Shown here: piece after piece, positions 1-10,217 of the stretch
Layout: each line of letters starts with the position of its first letter
Numbering within the stretch: the stretch's first letter is position 1
Assembly: GCA_030849465.1 (NCBI GenBank)
Contig: JARVLF010000015.1
Coordinates: 1,488,001-1,552,000, forward strand
Direction: 5' to 3'
Origin: Moesziomyces globuligerus
Lineage: Eukaryota; Basidiomycota; Ustilaginomycetes; Ustilaginales; Ustilaginaceae
DNA length: 64,000 nt
Notes under the pieces: model-generated
Seen by the model: only the letters and a program-made list of their open reading frames with translations
Database searches by the model: none
Told to the model about the DNA's origin: nothing
Made by a program: the position numbers and the translations under genes

Positions 1-1896
1 GCCTATGATACCGAAACACCCGGCCACAAGCTGTTTGACATTCCCGTGACCGTTGCCAAGCCCGAGGTCTTCCCCTCGCCCACGGTCAAGTTCGACACGG
101 TTCGATTCGAGGCTGGCAAGATCGAGAGGCGATTCGTGCACGTGCCCGAGGGAGCCACGTGGGCTTCGCTCACGGTGCGCAGCTCCAACCACTCGTCTGC
201 GGGAACCAGTGCGCGCTTCTGGCTGCACTGCGTCCAGCTCGAGCCGCTGCAGCGTCTGAGCGAGGTGGAGAAGGCGTTTGTGCTCGCGCTGCAAGAGAAC
301 GAGCCGGTCATCAAGAAGTTCAACGTGCGCGGCGGCATGACCATGGAGGTGTGCTCTGCGCAGTTCTGGTCCAACAGGTCGGCGTTCGACCTGGACCTGG
401 ATATCGAGTTCCACGGCATCACGGCGTCGCTCGTGCCCGCAAGTGGCCGACAGGAGCTCACGCTGATTGGCGGCCAGGGCCATGCCAAGATCGAGTGCCA
501 GTCAACCGTGCGCATCGAGGAACTCAAGCCCAGCGTCACGTTTGACACGCGTCGCACCTTCCACCGACCCTCGTCGTCCAAGATCCGTCCGCTGACCACG
601 CCGCGCGATCTGCAGCCCAGCGGCAAGCACATGTTCGAGCTGGTGACCACGCACAACATCTCGGCCAAGGAGGACTCGAACAAGCTCAGCTACACATTTC
701 CGGCGCTGGGCAATCATCTGTACGACTCGAGCGTGCCGCTGCTCACGCAGCTCTTTGACCTGCGCAAGAAGCGCGTGCACTTTGGCGACGTCTACAAGAA
801 GCAGATCGACCTGCCCAAGGGCGAGTATGTGCTCAAGGCGCAGCTGCTCAACGAGAACATGAAGGTGCTCGAGAGCCTCAAGAACGTGACGCTCATGATC
901 GACCAGAAGCTGTCCAAGCCCGAGTCGACGGCGCTCAAGCTGTACGACAACCACGTCGACCTGCACTCGGAGGCGCCGCCGGCCAAGTACAACGGCATCA
1001 AGCTGCATCCGGGCGAGCGCATCGTGCTGACGCTCGACCTCAACCTCGAGGGCGAGGCGGTGCCCAAGGAGGCGCAGCCGGGCGACGTGCTCGTGGGCTC
1101 GTTTGGCTTTGCGGCCGAAGGCAAGGGTCAGCTGCGCTACATTGTGCCTCCGGCGATCAAGACCGAGGAGGGCGATGAGGCGGCTGCGGGCGGCAAGAAC
1201 GAGGACGAGATCCCCGAGCTGCTCACCGCGACGGCCAAGAAGATCAAGGACACGCAGGAGAAGCTCGCGTTCATGGACAAGCTGATCGGCGAGTATCCCA
1301 AGTTCCTCGGTGTGCTGGTGGCCAAGCTCGAGGCGTTGGATGCGGACGACAAGGATGCAGCCAAGCAGCAGCAGGTGATTGCAGCTGCCGACCAGGTGCT
1401 GGCGCAGATCGACGAGACTGAGGTGAAGCTGTGGTCGGCGACGCAGAAGCCTTCGGCGTCCGAGCAGACGGATGGCGAGAAGCAGACGAACAAGACCATG
1501 ACGGACAAGAGGAAGGCGTTGGTTTTGGCGCTCAACCGCAAGGCGCGCGTGCTCATGACCCAGGCCGAGGCCAAGCCCGAGGCGCGCGACGAATTCGAGA
1601 AGGTCTGGAAGCGATACCGCGAGTACGTTGCCGCCGACTCCAAGGCCAAGGAGTACGTCGAGCTCTACGTCCGCTGGAGCATCCTCCACAACCGCCCCGC
1701 GCTCGCCCTCCAGGCGGTGCACAAACTCAAGAAGGAGCTCGGCGCCGGCAGCGCCGACTCGATCAAGGAGCTCGAAAAGATCAAGCAGCTCGAACTGCGT
1801 CTCGTCGGCAGCCACGGCCTCAACTGGCCCCTCTGGGCTTCCCACCTCGAGAGGGCCGAGAAGCTCGCTGCTCCCTCGGACTACGCACCCTTCTAG
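1..1896 (+). CDS. TPP2: tripeptidyl-peptidase II, C-terminal part (5' end outside window)
   Basis: The frame is open from base 1 and ends at a TAG at 1894-1896, giving the last 631 residues. The giant serine exopeptidase TPP II removes tripeptides from peptides made by the proteasome in the cytosol. The subtilisin catalytic domain must lie upstream of the window; what is visible is the beta-rich middle part (start AYDTETPGHKLFDIPV, later VRGGMTMEVCSAQFWSNRSA) and the helical C-terminal part that drives assembly into the large spindle complex. No intron is needed in the visible part. The track-style start at 46 is a GTG and is not a real start. The gene converges on TRP4, with 98 bp between stop codons. 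Identification rests on remembered resemblance to the TPP II family and is fairly sure; the missing N-terminus prevents checking the active site. Confidence 0.85.
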   Translation, partial: AYDTETPGHKLFDIPVTVAKPEVFPSPTVKFDTVRFEAGKIERRFVHVPEGATWASLTVRSSNHSSAGTSARFWLHCVQLEPLQRLSEVEKAFVLALQENEPVIKKFNVRGGMTMEVCSAQFWSNRSAFDLDLDIEFHGITASLVPASGRQELTLIGGQGHAKIECQSTVRIEELKPSVTFDTRRTFHRPSSSKIRPLTTPRDLQPSGKHMFELVTTHNISAKEDSNKLSYTFPALGNHLYDSSVPLLTQLFDLRKKRVHFGDVYKKQIDLPKGEYVLKAQLLNENMKVLESLKNVTLMIDQKLSKPESTALKLYDNHVDLHSEAPPAKYNGIKLHPGERIVLTLDLNLEGEAVPKEAQPGDVLVGSFGFAAEGKGQLRYIVPPAIKTEEGDEAAAGGKNEDEIPELLTATAKKIKDTQEKLAFMDKLIGEYPKFLGVLVAKLEALDADDKDAAKQQQVIAAADQVLAQIDETEVKLWSATQKPSASEQTDGEKQTNKTMTDKRKALVLALNRKARVLMTQAEAKPEARDEFEKVWKRYREYVAADSKAKEYVELYVRWSILHNRPALALQAVHKLKKELGAGSADSIKELEKIKQLELRLVGSHGLNWPLWASHLERAEKLAAPSDYAPF

Positions 1897-1994
1897 CACA
1901 CGCAGAGAGAACGCAGATGATGTGAAACAGAACCCAACGAAATGCCATTCGATAAAAACGATGCTTCAGACTCGTACTGGGTCGTTGACGTGGT

Positions 1995-3482
1995 TTAGTC
2001 GTCGGTGCCAACGGCGGCGTCCTGTCTGATTTCGGGGAGGTAGGAGTACTGGTCCTGCTTCCTGACCGACTCTTCGATCGACTTGCGCGCGTCCTTGACG
2101 GCGTCCTTCTGCTGTGGCGAGAGGGCGCGTTCGAGCTGGTCCTGTTCGTGGCGGGCGATGCTGAGGTTTGACTCGTCGCGGAACGTCTCCAAAGCTCGGA
2201 GGGCACCTCCGGACTCGATGCTGTGCTTGGCGAGTTCGGCGGCGTGCGCGAGGCTGTCGGCATACGAGCCGACAAAGAGCAACGCGGCGGTTTGGAGGAG
2301 CGTGTAGTCCTTGATAGCCTGAAGTCTGACGCCGCGCGGGATCGAGGGGAGCGAGCGCACATGCACCATTGTCTCTGGCGCAAAGTTCAAAAACGCTGTC
2401 GGCTCAAGCGGCATGCTCTGAGTCAAGGGCTCACTCGGCAGAGAGGCCAAGTCTGGTGTTGAGAACATCTTGAGCACGATCGCCGCGTTCTCGTCCGCCG
2501 AGTAGGACCCCACGTGCGCGAGCGGATGGCTCGGCAGGCCAAAGTCGCTAGGCTCGACAGTGAACTCGCGGATCTGGCCCTCGTTGAGCTCCCACACGTC
2601 GGTCTTGCCCGCGGGGCTGATCTCGTCCAGGCCCTCCTGTCCGCACACGATCCAGGCGCGCTGGGTGCCGCGCTTGGCCAGCGCCTCGGCAAAGATGCGG
2701 CCGAGGTAGTAGCTGTGCACGCCGAGGATGCAACGTTCGGGCTTGGCCGGATTGATCAGCGGACCGAGCACGTTGAAGATCGTCGGGAATCCGAGCGATC
2801 TTCGAATCGGACCGAGCGGAGCAAGCGCCGGATGGTAGAGCTGTGCAAAGAGGAAGGCGAACTTGGACTTGCGGAGGACCGAGGGGAGCTGGGAGGCGGG
2901 CAGCGAGAGGAGCGGGATGCCGAGCGACATGAGCAGATCCGCCGAGCCCGAGGTGGACGAGGAAGCCTTGGCGCCGTGCTTGCATACGCGGACGCCCTTG
3001 ACGCCCGCAGCGACCATGGCGGCGGTGGTCGAGACGTTGAAGGTGTCCTTGCCGTCTCCACCGGTGCCGACGAGATCGAGCGTGCCCCGGTACTCGACCG
3101 GTTTCGCTCCGGACGCCGAGGGTGCATACTCTTCGTCCTCCTTATCCAGCGCAGGTACGTAGACGTCGAGACAGCAGTCGAGGAAGATCTTGGCGGCGAG
3201 TGCAAACGTCTCGGCCTGGATGTCGAGACGGCAGAACTTGAGGCAGGTCAGTGCGGAGCCGATCTGTGCATGGTTTTCTCGCGACGAGGTGAAGTTGGGG
3301 TCGGAGAGGTGCTGCAAGACCTGTTCGAGCTGCGCATGCGAGATGGTAGATGTACCGGTTGGATGGTTGGGTTCTCCGGACTGCGCGTCCACCGATGCTG
3401 CGACGGCGAGCGCCTTGAGCAGCGGCCGGAAAGTGTCGGCAGTGTGATGCGAAGATCCGTTGGCAGTCGCCGGTTTCGACAT
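1995..3482 (-). CDS. TRP4: anthranilate phosphoribosyltransferase
   Basis: This 495-aa protein transfers phosphoribose from PRPP to anthranilate, the second step of tryptophan synthesis from chorismate. The family signatures are clear: the PRPP-binding loop GTGGDGKDTFNVST near residues 139-152 and KHGAKASSSTSGSADLL near 168-184, followed by FNVLGPLINPAKP. An in-frame ATG 63 bp upstream (3545) exists, but the ATG at 3482 sits in a strong CACCATG context and begins MSKPATANG, so it is preferred. No intron is needed. The C-terminal part (ALRALETFRDES) matches the end of fungal TRP4 proteins, followed by a short charged tail. It is a free-standing enzyme, as in other fungi, where TRP1/TRP3 functions are fused elsewhere. 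Confidence 0.93.
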   Translation of the reverse strand: MSKPATANGSSHHTADTFRPLLKALAVAASVDAQSGEPNHPTGTSTISHAQLEQVLQHLSDPNFTSSRENHAQIGSALTCLKFCRLDIQAETFALAAKIFLDCCLDVYVPALDKEDEEYAPSASGAKPVEYRGTLDLVGTGGDGKDTFNVSTTAAMVAAGVKGVRVCKHGAKASSSTSGSADLLMSLGIPLLSLPASQLPSVLRKSKFAFLFAQLYHPALAPLGPIRRSLGFPTIFNVLGPLINPAKPERCILGVHSYYLGRIFAEALAKRGTQRAWIVCGQEGLDEISPAGKTDVWELNEGQIREFTVEPSDFGLPSHPLAHVGSYSADENAAIVLKMFSTPDLASLPSEPLTQSMPLEPTAFLNFAPETMVHVRSLPSIPRGVRLQAIKDYTLLQTAALLFVGSYADSLAHAAELAKHSIESGGALRALETFRDESNLSIARHEQDQLERALSPQQKDAVKDARKSIEESVRKQDQYSYLPEIRQDAAVGTDD

Positions 3483-4287
3483 GGTGATAGCAGGCTGGCG
3501 GACTTCGAGCCTGGGTGGAGCAGAAGCGGCGATGAGGGGTTCCACTTATATCCAGCTTCACGTCGGGCGTGGTGGGCGAGCGCTTCGGTCGCTGAGCGAG
3601 GCCGGGCCGATGAAGGTCGAGATGAAGAAGCACGGGCGGCACTGTGAGCTTTCGAGATGAAGTGGTGCCCACGGGTCGTCGCCGAATTCCGGTGTGAGAA
3701 TGTTGAGCGGAGGGAGTGGGTAAAGGTAAATGAAGGACGAGGCTTGCTCTTGGTGCGAGTGGTGGCCGATGAGCCGAGGTGACAGCTTTGCCGGGTGGTC
3801 AGAGCAGACCAATCGAGCGGAGCGGCTTCTGATCTTCTCAAAAAATCAAAATGCCGTTTTGGGTGGGCGCTCTCTGGTCGTGCACGGCGCCCTTGCCATG
3901 GCTAATTTCGCACCTCTGACTCGGCTCAACCAGCACTCGGCGTGACTCTGCCCCGTGCTGCCGTGTGACGCGCATGCTGCCTTCTGCCCTGCACCAGCAC
4001 GCCGTCATCTCAAGAGACAGTACATGCCTATCTAGGCTTTCCTAGCTGTCCTTCTATGCGAGAGTCGGTGCACATGCGATAGCCGCGCACTTCCGATCGG
4101 GATTCACGCAGCGAGCACGATGGGATAAGTAACTTTGCAGAGGATGAACGTCTAGATTCGACAGTCAGAAGCAAGCCCGGCAACGGCGTGCCTTTCTCAC
4201 GCACTACACTGCGCAGCGTTCGTGTGAAAAGACAGCTACAGCAGGACTGTGACCGTGCCTGATCGCGGCTGAGCCCGTTCCACCTTT
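3483..4287. other. intergenic region between TRP4 start and ETF-beta 3' end
   Basis: About 800 bp without a supportable gene. It must contain the TRP4 promoter and the ETF-beta 3' end. The only structure noticed is a short 5-bp inverted repeat with a 4-base loop at 4032-4045 (CTAGG..CCTAG), too short to interpret. Confidence 0.6.
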
Positions 4288-5464
4288 TTAGATACGGCCT
4301 GCCTCCTTGAGCTTCGAGATGAGCTCGTCGACGTTCTCCACCTACCGCGGCCGAAAGCAAAGGCAAGACGTTAGCGACTGTGGCAGCAGACCGTTGCCAC
4401 ACGGATAAAGTGCAGGTATATACCTTGGCACCGCCCTGGCGCTTGGGGGGCTCGGCGACCTTGAGGATCTCCTGGCGCGGCTTGACCTGGTCCTCGAGGC
4501 CGAGGTCTGCGAGCGACATCTTCTTGAAAGGCTTCTTCTTTGCCTTCATGATGTTGGGCAGCGATGCGTATCGTGGCTCTGTCGCAATCCAACACAACGC
4601 AACATCTTCATCAGTATCACCGAAGCAGAGCTTGTCATCGCGCTCGCAGGCACTTACCGTTCAGTCGCAGGTCGGTGGTCATGACAAAGGGGAGCTTGGT
4701 CTTGACGATGCCCAGACCGCCGTCGATCTCTCGTGTGATCTGCGCCTCGGCGCCCTTCTCCGGCTTGCCCGATGGGAACTCGAGCTTGCTCGCGTATGTC
4801 GCTTGCGGCCAGTTGAGCAGACCGGCCAGCATCTGGCCCGTCTGCGATGCATCATCGTCGATAGCCTGCTTGCCCATGATGATGAGGCCGACCTCCTCCT
4901 CCTCGCCCGCCTTCTTGACGATCGCATTTAGGATCTTGGAGACACCCAGCGGCTCGAGCGGGGCCGCTCCCTTGTCAGGCACCTCGACGTGGATCGCGTC
5001 GTCCGCACCCATGGCGAGCGCGGTACGCAGAACATCCGCAGTCTTGGGCGGGCCCACCGAAACGACGGTCTGTAGCACAAGAACAATGCAATGATATCTC
5101 AGTCAGTCCAAATGAACGAGGGCGTCGGAAACATCAAGCAACATAGGCGACGTACGATCTTGGTGATGGCGTCCTTGTGCTTCTCGCGCAGGCGCACGGC
5201 CTCCTCGACGGCGATCTCGTCGAAGGGGTTCATGCTGAACTTGACGTTCTGATCGACTCCCTTTCCATCCGAAGCGACGCGGATCTTGACGGCTGTTTGC
5301 AGAACACATATGAGGTGACACGCCGATGTCCGTCAGTACCAATGAGCAGCGCTGTGAAAGCCTGGATGCCGAGCAGCCGTAAGCGTGCGCGAAGACCTAC
5401 CATAGTCGATGGTCCTCTTGATGGGCACGAGCACCCGGAGCTGGTTTACTAGAGATGCGCGCAT
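4288..5464 (-). CDS. electron transfer flavoprotein beta subunit
   Basis: Five exons read on the minus strand: 5464-5401, 5292-5156, 5069-4658, 4578-4424, 4341-4288, all with GT..AG introns (79-108 bp) and phases that join to 273 aa. The protein is the small subunit of mitochondrial ETF, which takes electrons from matrix acyl-CoA dehydrogenases and passes them to ETF dehydrogenase; it binds AMP. Visible family blocks are [19 protein letters not shown] at the start, [19 protein letters not shown], the nucleotide-binding stretch [20 protein letters not shown], and the ETF-beta signature around [20 protein letters not shown], ending in [16 protein letters not shown]. Splice joints restore these blocks exactly (for example DY/AVKIRV and RLN/EPRYAS). 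With four introns in about 1.2 kb it is much more intron-rich than most neighbours. Confidence 0.92.
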
Positions 5465-5997
5465 GGTTGACAGTCTTTCAATGGTGTGGTGACCGGATAG
5501 GTTGTCAAAGGTAGATGGAGAGCGTCGGGAAGGATGCGGAGGTTGCAATACGGCTTGGGCTCAGTGCGAGCGATGCGGATTCCGGGGTGGAGCGACGCGG
5601 CTTTGACGAGCTCATCCAACACGCCGACTTTCGGGTGAGTCGGTTGTCGGCCTCTTACAAAAGCGGCTCACCCGCGTGAAATCGCAACAGCGTGGCAGCT
5701 GGCCTCAACTCCTTTTCCTCCGCTTACGGGCCGAGAGAAATCGCCCGGATCCGAATTTGAAGAACTGTCTACGGCTTCGGCGTAACAAATTTCACCCCCG
5801 CCTCAGCTGTACAGATATGTGTGTTAGCATGCTCGTTCTTCGGCGTGTAATGTATCACGCGAATCCGTCTCGGTGACACAGCATGGCGCTTTTCTGGTTT
5901 CCCGGAGTCGATTGCGAACGCGCTGCCGAGCATGAGTATGTACAGGTGGAAGTGTCGGTGGGAGGTCGTGTCCAAGCGATTGTGCAGGTCATGTCGT
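5465..5997. other. intergenic region upstream of ETF-beta
   Basis: 533 bp between the ETF-beta start and the NCS-1 3' end. It is expected to hold the ETF-beta promoter and the NCS-1 3' UTR. No gene, repeat or named motif was recognised. Confidence 0.6.
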
Positions 5998-7116
5998 TTA
6001 GACAAGACCGTCGTAGAGCGAGAGGGCCTGCACAATGGTGGGGTCCTGCTTGCTGCCTTCCTGGAACTCCTCGAAAGAGACTGCATTGTAGGACAAGAAA
6101 GTGACATTCATCTTTGTCAGTGGATCGGCCCATGCAGAGCAGGTTCGAGGCGCACGGCCGGACACGCGATGCGCAACTTAGTTCGCAGGCACGCCGTCCG
6201 CGCTCGCCCACAACGTATCCTGCTGCAGCTTCAGAAGGCTTGCTGGTCCGACACTTACGCTGTGCGTTCTTGTCGCGGTCCATCATGCGGAAGATCTTGT
6301 CGACCCTCTATCGATGGGAACAATTCAGGAGAGGAAGCAAGAGAGGCAGGCGGTATGAGTGAGTTTGCTGCTCCGAATGAAAGTGACCCCAGGCCCATTG
6401 GGATTGCTTTTGCGAAACACCGAGCGTCTGTGTGACGAGGATTCGTCTACGTACCTTCTCGGGTGTGTCCTCATCCTCTGGAAGCTTGACCATCTGTCCG
6501 GTCATCTTGTAGATGCTCCTGACGATGGCTGTTGGGAGTCAAAGAGCAGGTATGGAAATGCGAATGCGCGGTGCGAGGTCAGCAAGCTGCTCGTGGGACC
6601 ACAACATTCGCTCAGACCGTGATTACCTACTGAGCATCTCGTCGTACGTGATGGTGCCGTCACCGTCGATGTCGTAGAGCTGGAAAGCCCATCGGAGCTT
6701 CTCGTCCAGCCTTCCTCGCGAAGTTACGCTGAGCGCGCAAATGAACTCCTTGAAGTCGATGGTACCGTTCTTGTTCTCGTCGAACACATTGAACACGTAT
6801 TCCGCAAATGTGGACGGATCACCAAAGGGGAAGAACTGCTTGTAGATGCGGCAGAACTCCTGCTTGTCCAGCATGCCAGAAGGGCAGTCCTTCAGGAAGC
6901 CCTTGTACCATTGCTGCAGCTCCTTCCTGTCGACTGACCGTTTCAGAGCCGAGGTCCGCATCGTCGATCAATATGCAGTCGTGAGAAGCAATCAAGGTCA
7001 GCTTGCGGGCTGCTTGCCACTGTGCGCGGGAGACCGTCCCAGTTGAACTTACAGTAGGTGTTCTTCTGCAGATCCGAAAGCTGCTCTGGCGACAGCTTGG
7101 ACTGGTTCTTGCCCAT
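5998..7116 (-). CDS. neuronal calcium sensor 1 / frequenin (Frq1-like)
   Basis: Five exons on the minus strand: 7116-7053, 6933-6631, 6528-6455, 6307-6259, 6080-5998, giving 190 aa, the usual NCS-1 length. The start [12 protein letters not shown] carries the N-myristoylation signal (Gly2). EF-hand 1 is degenerate, as is normal for the family ([15 protein letters not shown]). EF-hand 2 is [13 protein letters not shown] and EF-hand 3 [15 protein letters not shown]-hand 4 reads DRDKNAQLSFEEF and lacks the usual glycine at loop position 6. The C-terminus [11 protein letters not shown] is typical. Family knowledge: NCS-1/Frq1 is a Ca2+ sensor that binds and activates phosphatidylinositol 4-kinase (Pik1) at the Golgi. 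Introns are 102-178 bp. The gene is divergent from the RING gene at 8571. Confidence 0.94.
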
Positions 7117-8570
7117 GGTGCTATGCTTCGATCGTCGTTGATGCGGCGACGGTTCGTGGGAAGTCTGGGTGGTGTGGAGAAGGGCAGATGATGTCGAGAG
7201 GTAAGAAGGATGGAAATGGCCAGATGATGCTGCTCCGGGCCAAGCTGAGCCAAATTCTGGTCACTGGAAATGCAAGTCGATGAGGCCCATGCGCAGCAAT
7301 TGAGGGAGGAAAATGGTCTGCGCTGGCCCGCGCTGGCTGTGCGATCCGGACGTCATTCCCCTCCTCGTCGCGTGGGGCAGGACAGCGAATCTAGTCCTGC
7401 GCGATGAAATTGGAAAAAGGGCTCTCGCGTCTGCGCACCATGCACAGCCCGCATGCACGAGCGACGACCCGACCTTGATGCCCGATGAGCAGCTCGTCGA
7501 ACTCAAGGTGTGGCATGCCCGCGACGAGACCTGTCCAGATTCTATTTCCAGCCTCGCAGAGCGCAGTGGAAGGCGGGCGGTTCGGGCGGCGCGGCGCGGA
7601 GCAGCTGCTCGAGCCTGACAGCTCGCAAGAGCTCAACCCGAGGCAAAAGGCTTGGCATGCCACGCTCGTGAAGCGGAGTCTGCTAACACGTTTTGCCAAG
7701 CATTTTCACCGACAGTCACCTGTTGGGCTTCCCTGGCTAGGATGGCAGCGTACTGTCCTTGTGCATTTGCCTCTCCAACGTGCGCCTCATGCACTGTCTA
7801 CTGTACTCGACCCTGTCGTAGAGGGTGCCAAGCGAAGGGTGGTGTGGAGAATCTTCTTTGAAACCGAGGCTGTGTTCTGAGCTGGTCTTCGGGTTTCACT
7901 GGCCGCATCAGCCCTTCTTCGCTTCGTTCCTTCCCCCGATTGGACTCGACAATTCTCCGATCGAAGGTACGGAAGTAGCCCTGCGCATGATCAGTCGCTG
8001 ATTCGGCTGACCTCCTTGTGACAAGAAACCGTCTGCCAACGAGAATCGATCGGCGATTGAAGTGCAATCGTTGCCCGATTCCAATCCGTGCCGAGCTAGA
8101 AGTGGAGGTGTTGGTGTCCGGAATTTTTGGCTTTCTTACGCCTCATCATCAAAGGGCAGCACGGTCCGCGCTCAGGCGGCGCACAAGGCTCAGTCGGATC
8201 TCTTGGATGCGCATAGTCTGGACCCTGCTGCACAGAGCTGCTCAGACCTATCCTTCATCTCTTTCGGCCGATCTCGGCCCTTCAGCTCTACCATCATTCA
8301 TCGAGCATCGCCTCCCCGGCTTTCTCACCAGCGTCTGGGAGCGCAGCTGTCTAGAAGGGGCATCGAAAGCCACTTGTATCGTTCGAAAGTCGGTGGGAGT
8401 GGGCTCCCGGCACCTCAATCTTTCAGCTGCCCAGCTCTTTGGGTCCTCGCCATGCATCCCGCACTTGCATACTGAAGATACGCTCAGCAACATCCCCAGG
8501 CGCTATCCGTCGCACAAGCTGCTCCATAGGTCCTTAGATCCAACACAGGGCTCTGCAGACCAGCCTGAGT
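7117..8570. other. divergent promoter region, NCS-1 / RING gene
   Basis: 1.45 kb between two divergently read starts. No open frame here has recognisable protein character, and no tRNA or repeat was seen. It probably contains both promoters and 5' UTRs. Confidence 0.55.
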
Positions 8571-10217
8571 ATGCCGAGCTCATCTTCATCGACATCGAGC
8601 TCGACGGAGCTCGAGTTTCCCCTGCCGCGGCCCACCGTGGTCGGCGGATCGAATTCGTCTAGCAGAGCATCGTCAAGAACACGGAGTGTGACCTCTTCCG
8701 CACCTCAGAGCCGGTCATCTTCTCCGATGCATCTGCCTGCCCGTTCGTCACGCAGACAGAGTGCAGCCTCGACCAGCGGCCCCTCGCGCCAATCGAGTCG
8801 GTCGGGGACTCGCGATCCGGTATCTGCGCATGGTGCTCCGGATAGATTGACACATGCAGGCAATGTGGTCGAGATCAGCAGCGACAGCTCTGACGACGAC
8901 GACGATATCATTGCCGTCGAGTCGTCATTTGTCCGCCCTGCACGACACACAACGACCTCGAACGACTTCGTGGAGGTGTCGAGCGTCAGACGAGCACCTG
9001 TTGCAGGAGCAACACGTCGAGGTGACATCTTCTCACCGCCCGCAATGGCTGGCTCTCCTGCTGAGCCACTTCTCATAGGTCGCTCTGCCTCGACGAGATC
9101 CGGCAGGAATGTCGGCATCAGCGTCAACCCAAGGACTGGCGACTTCCTGACGCGGCCCATGCCGATCGTCCGACCCGATCGGTCCGTATCGCAATCGGAT
9201 GGTGACGCCAGCTTCTCCGTCCTATCGGCCAACGTGGCGACCCGGCCCGCTTCGCCGCCGGCCAGAAGCGAGCGTCCGATCACCGATCTGCGGCTGCGGT
9301 CATCGAACTTAGCGATGCCGACCAAGTCGCCACCGCGCTCCAAGCCTCCGCCGATCGAACATCCGCTGCTCTCAAAGTACACCTGTCCGATCTGCTTCGA
9401 TGCGCCGACGAACCTGTCGGTGACGCCATGCGGCCACTTTTTCTGCGGTGAGTGTCTTTTCCAGGCGCTCAAGACCGAAGCGGTGCAGCGAGGAGCCATG
9501 GAGGAGGAGCAGTCTTTGCTGGAATTTGGCGGTCTTTTCGCGCCGATGCAGCCGCTTGCGGTGCCTGCGCTGTCCGATGCCATTGCTTTGGGCGCGAACG
9601 CGGGACCGGGAGCAGGAACTGCCGGTGCCGGTCGAGGTCGAGGTGGAGGCGGCCGTGGTGGAGGCGGCCGTGGCGGAGGCGGCCGTGGCGGCGGTGCTGC
9701 GGGGAGTCGTGGTCGAGCGAAACCAGATCCACTCGCAGGTCACTGCCCGGTGTGCCGAGCCAAGATCAAGGGTGGCTTCAACGGCAGGGAGAAGAACGGA
9801 GTCTTGGGGCTTCGGCTCACCATCGGAAAGCCCGTCGACGATCCGAGAACGGAAAGTGGAAAGATGAAAGCTGCAAGCTCGAAGTCGGTCACATCGTCGG
9901 AAGCAAGCGAGACCGAGGACGAAGAGTTGTGGCTAGCCGCACACAAGGGTGAGGAACACCCTGAAGGTGCCATGGCCAAGACTGCAGATGCACAGGAGAG
10001 GCAGGTCCAGGAAGGATCGGAAGCAGCAGGCACAGCAGGCACAGCAGGCACAGCAGGCACAGCAGCTCCTGAGCGAGGAAGCAGGCGGCGTCGACGGTCG
10101 TCAACCAACGCATCGGCATCATCTAGCAGATCAGCAGCAGCAGCGGAGGGCAGCGACGAGCAGAGGAACAAGCGGCCACGGCGGGTCTCGAACAGCTCGG
10201 CCACAGCCACTGAGTAG
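8571..10217 (+). CDS. RING-finger protein, probable SUMO-targeted ubiquitin ligase (Slx8/RNF4-like)
   Basis: Intronless, 548 aa. The N-terminal 265 residues are Ser/Pro-rich and probably disordered, with a SUMO-interaction-like motif at about 99-113 (VVEISSDSSDDDDD: hydrophobic core followed by Ser/Asp). A C3HC4 RING begins at C272-x2-C275, then C287-G-H289, C292-x2-C295, and the last pair is C392-x2-C395 (GHCPVCRAK). Between C295 and C392 lie 96 residues containing a Gly/Arg-rich run, so the RING is interrupted. After it come a basic segment, an acidic patch, a GTA repeat encoded by a 9-bp tandem repeat near 10028-10065, and a Lys/Arg-rich end suggesting nuclear location. RING plus SIM is the arrangement of STUbL enzymes, which ubiquitinate SUMO-conjugated proteins in DNA repair. 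That assignment is inference; only the RING itself is certain. Confidence 0.75.
   Translation: MPSSSSSTSSSTELEFPLPRPTVVGGSNSSSRASSRTRSVTSSAPQSRSSSPMHLPARSSRRQSAASTSGPSRQSSRSGTRDPVSAHGAPDRLTHAGNVVEISSDSSDDDDDIIAVESSFVRPARHTTTSNDFVEVSSVRRAPVAGATRRGDIFSPPAMAGSPAEPLLIGRSASTRSGRNVGISVNPRTGDFLTRPMPIVRPDRSVSQSDGDASFSVLSANVATRPASPPARSERPITDLRLRSSNLAMPTKSPPRSKPPPIEHPLLSKYTCPICFDAPTNLSVTPCGHFFCGECLFQALKTEAVQRGAMEEEQSLLEFGGLFAPMQPLAVPALSDAIALGANAGPGAGTAGAGRGRGGGGRGGGGRGGGGRGGGAAGSRGRAKPDPLAGHCPVCRAKIKGGFNGREKNGVLGLRLTIGKPVDDPRTESGKMKAASSKSVTSSEASETEDEELWLAAHKGEEHPEGAMAKTADAQERQVQEGSEAAGTAGTAGTAGTAAPERGSRRRRRSSTNASASSSRSAAAAEGSDEQRNKRPRRVSNSSATATE
9648..9710 (+). repeat. GC-rich minisatellite coding for Gly/Arg repeats
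   Basis: Imperfect tandem copies of a 15-base unit resembling GGAGGCGGCCGTGG(C/T) lie inside the RING gene and encode repeated GGGGR units. It is part of the insert that separates the two halves of the RING. Such a tract can change length by slippage. Confidence 0.7.

Noticed and set aside
502..1899. 465-aa open frame on the minus strand opposite TPP2
   Set aside because: It is antisense to a clearly conserved gene; its Leu/Arg/Glu-heavy content is the mirror of GC-rich codon use.
2514..3647. 377-aa plus-strand frame opposite TRP4
   Set aside because: Antisense to TRP4, Arg/Glu/Gly-rich and without family features.
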